Part shown: piece after piece, positions 60,283 to 64,000 of the stretch
Position numbering within the stretch: the stretch's first letter is position 1
How the letters are laid out: each line of letters begins with the position of its first letter
Program-made: the position numbers and the translations under genes
Notes under the pieces: model-generated
What the model saw: only the letters and a program-made list of their open reading frames with translations
Database searches by the model: none
Told to the model about the DNA's origin: nothing
Assembly (NCBI RefSeq): GCF_014698965.1
Contig: NZ_JACXAE010000039.1
Span: 62,001 to 126,000, forward strand
Source: Iningainema tapete BLCC-T55
Lineage (GTDB): Bacteria; Cyanobacteriota; Cyanobacteriia; Cyanobacteriales; Nostocaceae
Length of the DNA stretch: 64,000 nucleotides
Direction: 5' to 3'

Positions 60283-60400
60283 GAGCGCCCTGTTGTGGTT
60301 CCTAAAGTTAAGGAGCCGATCGCTTGGCGAGGGATTTTACCCGACAAAAGCGAACTGGCAAGCGACTACAGTCGCGTCTTTAGCATCCTACAGGGCGCTC
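60283..60400 (+). ncRNA. Unrecognised structured RNA candidate, ~118 nt
   Basis: GAGCGCCCTGT (60283-60293) and ACAGGGCGCTC (60390-60400) form a perfect 11-bp closing stem. Inside are GGTTCCT/AGGAGCC (60297-60317), TCGCTTG/CAAGCGA (60321-60327 with ~60358-60364) enclosing GGG/CCC, and CGACTACAGTCG. No reading frame covers it. It lies ~110 bp before the ATG of 60514-61503 on the plus strand, so it could be either a free small RNA or a leader. It does not show the sequences of SRP, tmRNA or RNase P RNA. Confidence 0.55.
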
Positions 60401-60513
60401 ACCGTGTGACAGTTTAGGAAGAAAATATACTTTCTTTGCTCCGCACAAACGCTCTTGAGCGCTGCCTTAGTAAAATCCCACAATGGGATGTGTCTCCGCC
60501 GCAAGGAGTTTTT

Positions 60514-61503
60514 ATGAATTCCGACCTGATGCCGTCGCCTGAATCGTCAAATAAGTCTACTTCCGATGAAACTTTAATCAGCAAGGAAATTCCTGCTGAT
60601 GTTCAAGCTACCGAATCTCAACCAGAGAATTCGCCTTCTCGCCCCAGCGAGAATAATGATACTCAGTTGGCAAATCGACTTCAACCGATTCCTCCCCCAA
60701 GTGAGCCATTACAATATCGTGCAATCGGCTTAGTCCGAGGTCGCTATCTTGCTAGTAGTGAACAATTCACTCAAGGTATAATGCTGACCACAGATGAAAC
60801 ACCACTCGAAGCCGTCCTCTTGGGTCGGATTATGAGTTTAGTCAAAAATCACTTAGACTTAGAAAAAGAACATCTGTGGGTAGTTTATCCACGCACTAGG
60901 CAAGAAAACGATAAATTACACCTCCAGATTGTGGGAGTTTGGGAGCCAGAAAACTTGGCGAAAAATCTCGCACAAGAAGACGAAGATTTGACTGAACAAG
61001 AAAAGCAAATCTCTAATAATGGTTTATCACAACACCTCACACCTTCATCAGAAATTATCGATGGTGGTTTCTCTGTTCGCGGCGAGGTAGTTTACCAGTC
61101 GTTTGATACAGGAAATTTAGTCATCAAAATTAAGCAGGCTGCCCGTAAACCAACGGATAAAGCAAAGTATTTCAAGTTAAAAATTAAAGGTAAGCTGGAC
61201 ACCAAAGCCGTCGGAAAATTCTGGGACTTGCAAGTCAAGCGAGAAGCTGATGATTTGGTGGTAGGAAGCGGTGAGGCGATCGCCGAGCTGCCCAAGAAAC
61301 GCCGACCACCTATGAGAGGTGGTGGAGGGCGTCGTCCTCCCAGTGGCGGTAGCAGGAAACCATTCCTACCCAGAAAAAGCGGAGAAACTCCTCGTCCCAT
61401 TAAGAAAACAGGAGACGCCTCCAGTCCAACACCGCCAAGACCTTCTTCACCATTAAAACCCATTCCTAAGCCAGTTAAGCGTCCCAAACCACCTGAAACA
61501 TAA
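60514..61503 (+). CDS. Cyanobacterial hypothetical protein with basic proline-rich tail, 329 aa
   Basis: ATG at 60514 has GCAAGGAG 7 bases upstream; the longer frame from TTG 60436 is not used. The N-terminus is low complexity ('SPESSNKSTSDETLISKEIP'), a central domain (~65-235) reads 'YRAIGLVRGRYLASSEQFTQ', 'LLGRIMSLVKNHLDLEKEHL', 'VRGEVVYQSFDTGNLVIKIK', and the last 90 residues are Pro/Arg/Gly/Lys-rich ('KKRRPPMRGGGGRRPPSG'), likely disordered and RNA-binding. I recognise it only as a type conserved in cyanobacteria. It follows the folded segment at 60283-60400, which could regulate it. Confidence 0.85.
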   Translation: MNSDLMPSPESSNKSTSDETLISKEIPADVQATESQPENSPSRPSENNDTQLANRLQPIPPPSEPLQYRAIGLVRGRYLASSEQFTQGIMLTTDETPLEAVLLGRIMSLVKNHLDLEKEHLWVVYPRTRQENDKLHLQIVGVWEPENLAKNLAQEDEDLTEQEKQISNNGLSQHLTPSSEIIDGGFSVRGEVVYQSFDTGNLVIKIKQAARKPTDKAKYFKLKIKGKLDTKAVGKFWDLQVKREADDLVVGSGEAIAELPKKRRPPMRGGGGRRPPSGGSRKPFLPRKSGETPRPIKKTGDASSPTPPRPSSPLKPIPKPVKRPKPPET

Positions 61504-61553
61504 GCAGGGAGGCAGGGGAGGAATTAACTGCCCCTGCTCTCCCTGCTCTCTTC

Positions 61554-62723
61554 TCAGAACTCCGTCCAACGATCTTGGGGGAGAAAAGACCGCTCGGTGG
61601 GAAGTTGTGCTACAGGTTCAGTTAAGGTGAATTTACCTGACTCAATCCACTGTTTCAACTCTTGGGCGACTTGCTTAGAGAGAAACATACTTGCCAGTGG
61701 TGCGACGCGCACTGTTTTGTCTTCAATGGTGATGCGCCCTGATTTAAGTTGAGCGTAACTGACTAACCCAAAGGTGGGACGAACTCGCCGGGGAATGGAA
61801 AAGTCTACTATCGGCGCTACTAAGTCTTTGTCTGTTACTGCGCATTTGGCTACTACTTCTTCGTTTAATACTGGGAGTGGTACGCCTACGCCCAACATCA
61901 AAGAAGGACCGTAACTTTTGAAGTAACAACCACGTACCCAACGAGCATCCATCTGCTTGGCATCGCCAATTAAAGCTAAAGTCGCAGCCGGACCAATCGG
62001 TGTACGATTTGGTAAACGCTTTTGTAAAGGGAAGTGTTGAGTGCCTTCCCATGCTATGTAACCAATACCACCACCTAAGAAAATCCGCGTGCCAATACCT
62101 ATTAGTTGTAAATCGGGATCGTTAAGTAAGGGAGAAATGGCACCAGGGTTAGAGTAAACAGCATTGCCCAAACGTGGTTGTAATGGACCAAGATATGTAA
62201 ATAGTGGGCGATCGCCTCCATTCACCCCTACAATAAAATTTTGGTATAAGTTACGCGGATTGAATAAATAAAACTGATTAATAGTTTCACGAGTGATAGT
62301 AGTTTCAAAACTTGCTCTAGGGTAACAATCTGTTACCTGCCCTTGCGCTCTTACTTGTATCGGTTTCCCTGCAATCAAATCTTCGATTACGTGTCCACCA
62401 CCGCGTTCTCGGACTTCTTCCCCGTCTACCTCTTCCACTGGACAACTAGCACCCAAGTATAAATCTACAGCGCCAAAACCAGAGTACGTAGGTACACCAT
62501 CTAACCAGCAGCGGCGAATTTTAATTGGTGGGTCAGTATGACCCAAGTTAATAATAGCACCACTAGATTCCATCGGCTCAAAAGTGCCAGTGGTGACAAC
62601 ATCAACCTCCTTAGCAGTTTTAGTAACCCCGTTTTCTGCAACTCGTGCTTTTAATTCTTCAGCAGTTAATACCAGCGCACGATTACTAGTAATTTTGTCA
62701 TTTATTTCCGCAATTGTTCGCAT
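61554..62723 (-). CDS. Homocysteine biosynthesis protein, DUF39 (HcyBio) family, 389 aa
   Basis: Matches the DUF39/HcyBio family first linked to sulfur incorporation into homocysteine from aspartate semialdehyde in methanogens: 'VVTTGTFEPMESSGAIINLG', 'YLGASCPVEEVDGEEVRERG' (a conserved Cys near residue 113), 'NFIVGVNGGDRPLFTYLGPL', 'LIGIGTRIFLGGGIGYIAWE'. In cyanobacteria its role is less clear. No ferredoxin or CBS partner domain is fused here. The ORF is full length, minus strand, alone. Confidence 0.9.
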   Translation of the reverse strand: MRTIAEINDKITSNRALVLTAEELKARVAENGVTKTAKEVDVVTTGTFEPMESSGAIINLGHTDPPIKIRRCWLDGVPTYSGFGAVDLYLGASCPVEEVDGEEVRERGGGHVIEDLIAGKPIQVRAQGQVTDCYPRASFETTITRETINQFYLFNPRNLYQNFIVGVNGGDRPLFTYLGPLQPRLGNAVYSNPGAISPLLNDPDLQLIGIGTRIFLGGGIGYIAWEGTQHFPLQKRLPNRTPIGPAATLALIGDAKQMDARWVRGCYFKSYGPSLMLGVGVPLPVLNEEVVAKCAVTDKDLVAPIVDFSIPRRVRPTFGLVSYAQLKSGRITIEDKTVRVAPLASMFLSKQVAQELKQWIESGKFTLTEPVAQLPTERSFLPQDRWTEF

Positions 62724-62747
62724 ATATAATGTAGCGAATTAACATAT

Positions 62748-62987
62748 TTAGGGCGAAATGGCTGCCAAGTAGTTGGTTAAATCAGTTTGGCTAGTGAAAT
62801 CTAACAGCGCCTCTGCCAAATCTTCAAGTTGAGTTATGGATAAGGCGCGAATTCGCTGTTCCAATTCAGGCTCAATCACAGCAAACCTACGAGTAAGTAG
62901 TCGTAAAATCAGCGCCTGCGCTTCTTTTTTCTTTCCTCGTTCCTCTCCTTTTTGAAGGATATCTTGATAAATCACAGATTCTTGCAT
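62748..62987 (-). CDS. DUF4351 protein, 79 aa, probably the C-terminus of a Rpn-type nuclease/transposase relic
   Basis: From ATG 62987 the product is 'MQESVIYQDILQKGEERGKK', 'AQALILRLLTRRFAVIEPEL', 'LEDLAEALLDFTSQTDL', which is the DUF4351 domain normally found at the end of PD-(D/E)XK Rpn proteins. The nuclease domain is missing, so this is likely a leftover fragment, although it keeps an open frame. A longer frame from 63023 overlaps the disrupted regulator. Confidence 0.7.
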   Translation of the reverse strand: MQESVIYQDILQKGEERGKKKEAQALILRLLTRRFAVIEPELEQRIRALSITQLEDLAEALLDFTSQTDLTNYLAAISP

Positions 62988-63010
62988 AATTTCCTCTCTA
63001 AGATGCAGCT

Positions 63011-63533
63011 TTAATTTCGGCATCCATACGAGCGGGTTGCCGTAATGATCGTTAGTTCTCCACTAAGAAAATCGTTAATTTCTGAAACTACAATACAATG
63101 TTGTAACTTAATACCCAATGCCTCTGCTACTTCTATTACAGTATCAAAGCTAGCATTTTGATAATCTTTCTTTTCATATTCTTTTATTTGCTATAGCAGT
63201 TAATCGCGTGAGCGCTGCTATTTCTTTTTCAGTGATTTTTTGCGCAATTCTCACCTTGACCAAAATCTCGCCAATTTCATCTATTTTGATATTGACATTT
63301 TGCAACACCAATGTATTTACCGGATTGTGGTTTTTGAACGATTCGTATTCTCCTATTTCCGACTGAAGATTTTTGATATGAGCGTAGTAAGAATCTATTA
63401 ATAAATGCCACCATTCTGGATCGTTGCGTCTTTTTTCTTCATTTTGATGTAAGCTAATAATTGCTTGTTGAAATTTTTCAACCCAAGATTTAGTAACCAT
63501 TAACTCGTGTTCGTTCTTAATCATGGCTCCCAC
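63011..63533 (-). pseudogene. HTH (XRE-type) regulator gene split by a frameshift
   Basis: The frame from 63533 gives 'MIKNEHELMVTKSWVEKFQQ', a spacer helix, then the HTH start 'KVRIAQKITEKEIAALTRLT' and stops at 63174. One base out of phase at 63190-63200 (AAATAAAA run) the other frame continues exactly where the HTH should: 'QIKEYEKKDYQNASFDTVIE', 'VAEALGIKLQHCIVVSEIND' to a TAA at 63011. The intact ~170-residue product would belong to the MIKNEr...-type antitoxin-like regulators common in cyanobacteria. Loss of a base in the A-run is the simplest explanation; programmed slippage is less likely. Confidence 0.85.
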
Positions 63534-63629
63534 CTCAATAAATCTATTGCTATGATACCTAATTAATAGAAAAAGCCTAACATTAAAGCAAAAAATTAGA
63601 GCGAGATTAATTAGTAAAATAGCGATCGC

Positions 63630-64000
63630 TCACCCCAATCGTCCAGTTAAACTAGCGATCGCCGCCGCCAGTTCTGTAGGTTCCACTGGCTTTGTTAAAA
63701 CCACTCGCAAGCCGGGGAATATAATTCGATTACGGTTTTTACCTGTGGCGATCGCCGGAATTTGTCTTGCCAATTCTGCCTCAAGAAGTTGAATTTGATT
63801 GACAAAAGCACTCAAATCTGCTTCAGATATATCACAATCAACAACAATAATATTAGGCTGAATCTGCCCTAGCTCTAGTGGAGCAACCGCCACACTCACC
63901 GCTGTCACTTGTGCCCCACGTATCAATCCCAGTACACTAAGTTGCTCGCGGGTATCAGGTTCATCTGCCACAACCAGAATGTGTAAGCCTTCCAAGTTGA
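63630..64000 (-). CDS. C-terminal receiver-like domain of a gene cut by the window edge
   Basis: About 122 residues beginning in mid-protein: 'GLHILVVADEPDTREQLSVL', 'PNIIVVDCDISEADLSAFV', 'VVLTKPVEPTELAAAIASLT'. This is the CheY fold at the end of a hybrid kinase or similar regulator; the start lies beyond base 64000 (the TTG at 63995 is not a convincing initiator). It keeps the K-P switch but the acidic pair is A-D instead of D-D, and the acceptor strand 'VVDCDIS' lacks the usual M-P, so its phosphorylation is doubtful. Confidence 0.75.
   Translation of the reverse strand, partial: NLEGLHILVVADEPDTREQLSVLGLIRGAQVTAVSVAVAPLELGQIQPNIIVVDCDISEADLSAFVNQIQLLEAELARQIPAIATGKNRNRIIFPGLRVVLTKPVEPTELAAAIASLTGRLG

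Overview
The window looks like chromosome from a filamentous, Nostocales-type cyanobacterium. This is inferred from the gene set (cytochrome c6, ferredoxin-thioredoxin reductase variable chain, DUF928, DUF1818, CHAT and GUN4 proteins), from abundant GCGATCGC (HIP1) octamers, from 7-bp tandem repeats and from dispersed palindromic repeats. No rRNA or tRNA gene was recognised.

Layout. (1) 1-17758, all on the minus strand, is an extracellular polysaccharide or cell-surface glycan cluster. It runs from a GT4 enzyme and GDP-mannose 4,6-dehydratase through an FkbM methyltransferase and an ABC flippase to a series of GT4/GT2 glycosyltransferases, six further methyltransferase genes and a large membrane protein. 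A divergent Wzc-like chain-length regulator/tyrosine kinase (18046-20229) probably controls polymerisation. (2) 20233-34991 is mostly core: aldo/keto reductase, cytochrome c6, Pmp3 and holin-like membrane proteins, Tex, SMI1/KNR4, VOC protein, FtrV, a PP2C phosphatase, an NfeD-stomatin pair, a Fur-family regulator, purS and purQ. A roughly 360-bp highly folded element (31376-31735) resembles a non-autonomous IS200/IS605-type relic. (3) 35101-52960 is accessory DNA. It opens with two very large genes, a 1001-aa protein with a possible PIWI-like C-terminus and a 1210-aa P-loop helicase-like NTPase, which form a candidate conflict system. After broken reverse transcriptase and transposase genes comes a signalling set: TPR-CHAT protease, DUF928 protein, a shortened TPS-domain adhesin, CHAT-GUN4 fusion, and a CHASE2-cyclase-like receptor with a degenerate cyclase domain. 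A second copy of the last ~45 codons of the helicase gene lies exactly 10,440 bp downstream of the first, next to an IS6 transposase relic and a MITE. (4) 52964-64000 returns to housekeeping genes: DUF1818, rpoZ, fasciclin, GH13 amylase, hybrid histidine kinase, a GDT1-type Mn exporter behind what looks like a yybP-ykoY Mn2+ riboswitch, a TPR protein, an unexplained folded RNA-like segment (60283-60400), a DUF39 homocysteine-biosynthesis protein, and a frameshifted HTH regulator.

Functional picture: the first third builds and exports a surface glycan containing a GDP-mannose-derived deoxysugar and probably several O-methyl groups. The middle third carries candidate self/non-self and stress-signalling modules with clear traces of transposition and duplication. 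The rest is scattered core metabolism, with the Mn exporter locus as the clearest regulated unit. All similarity statements come from reading motifs; no database search was run.
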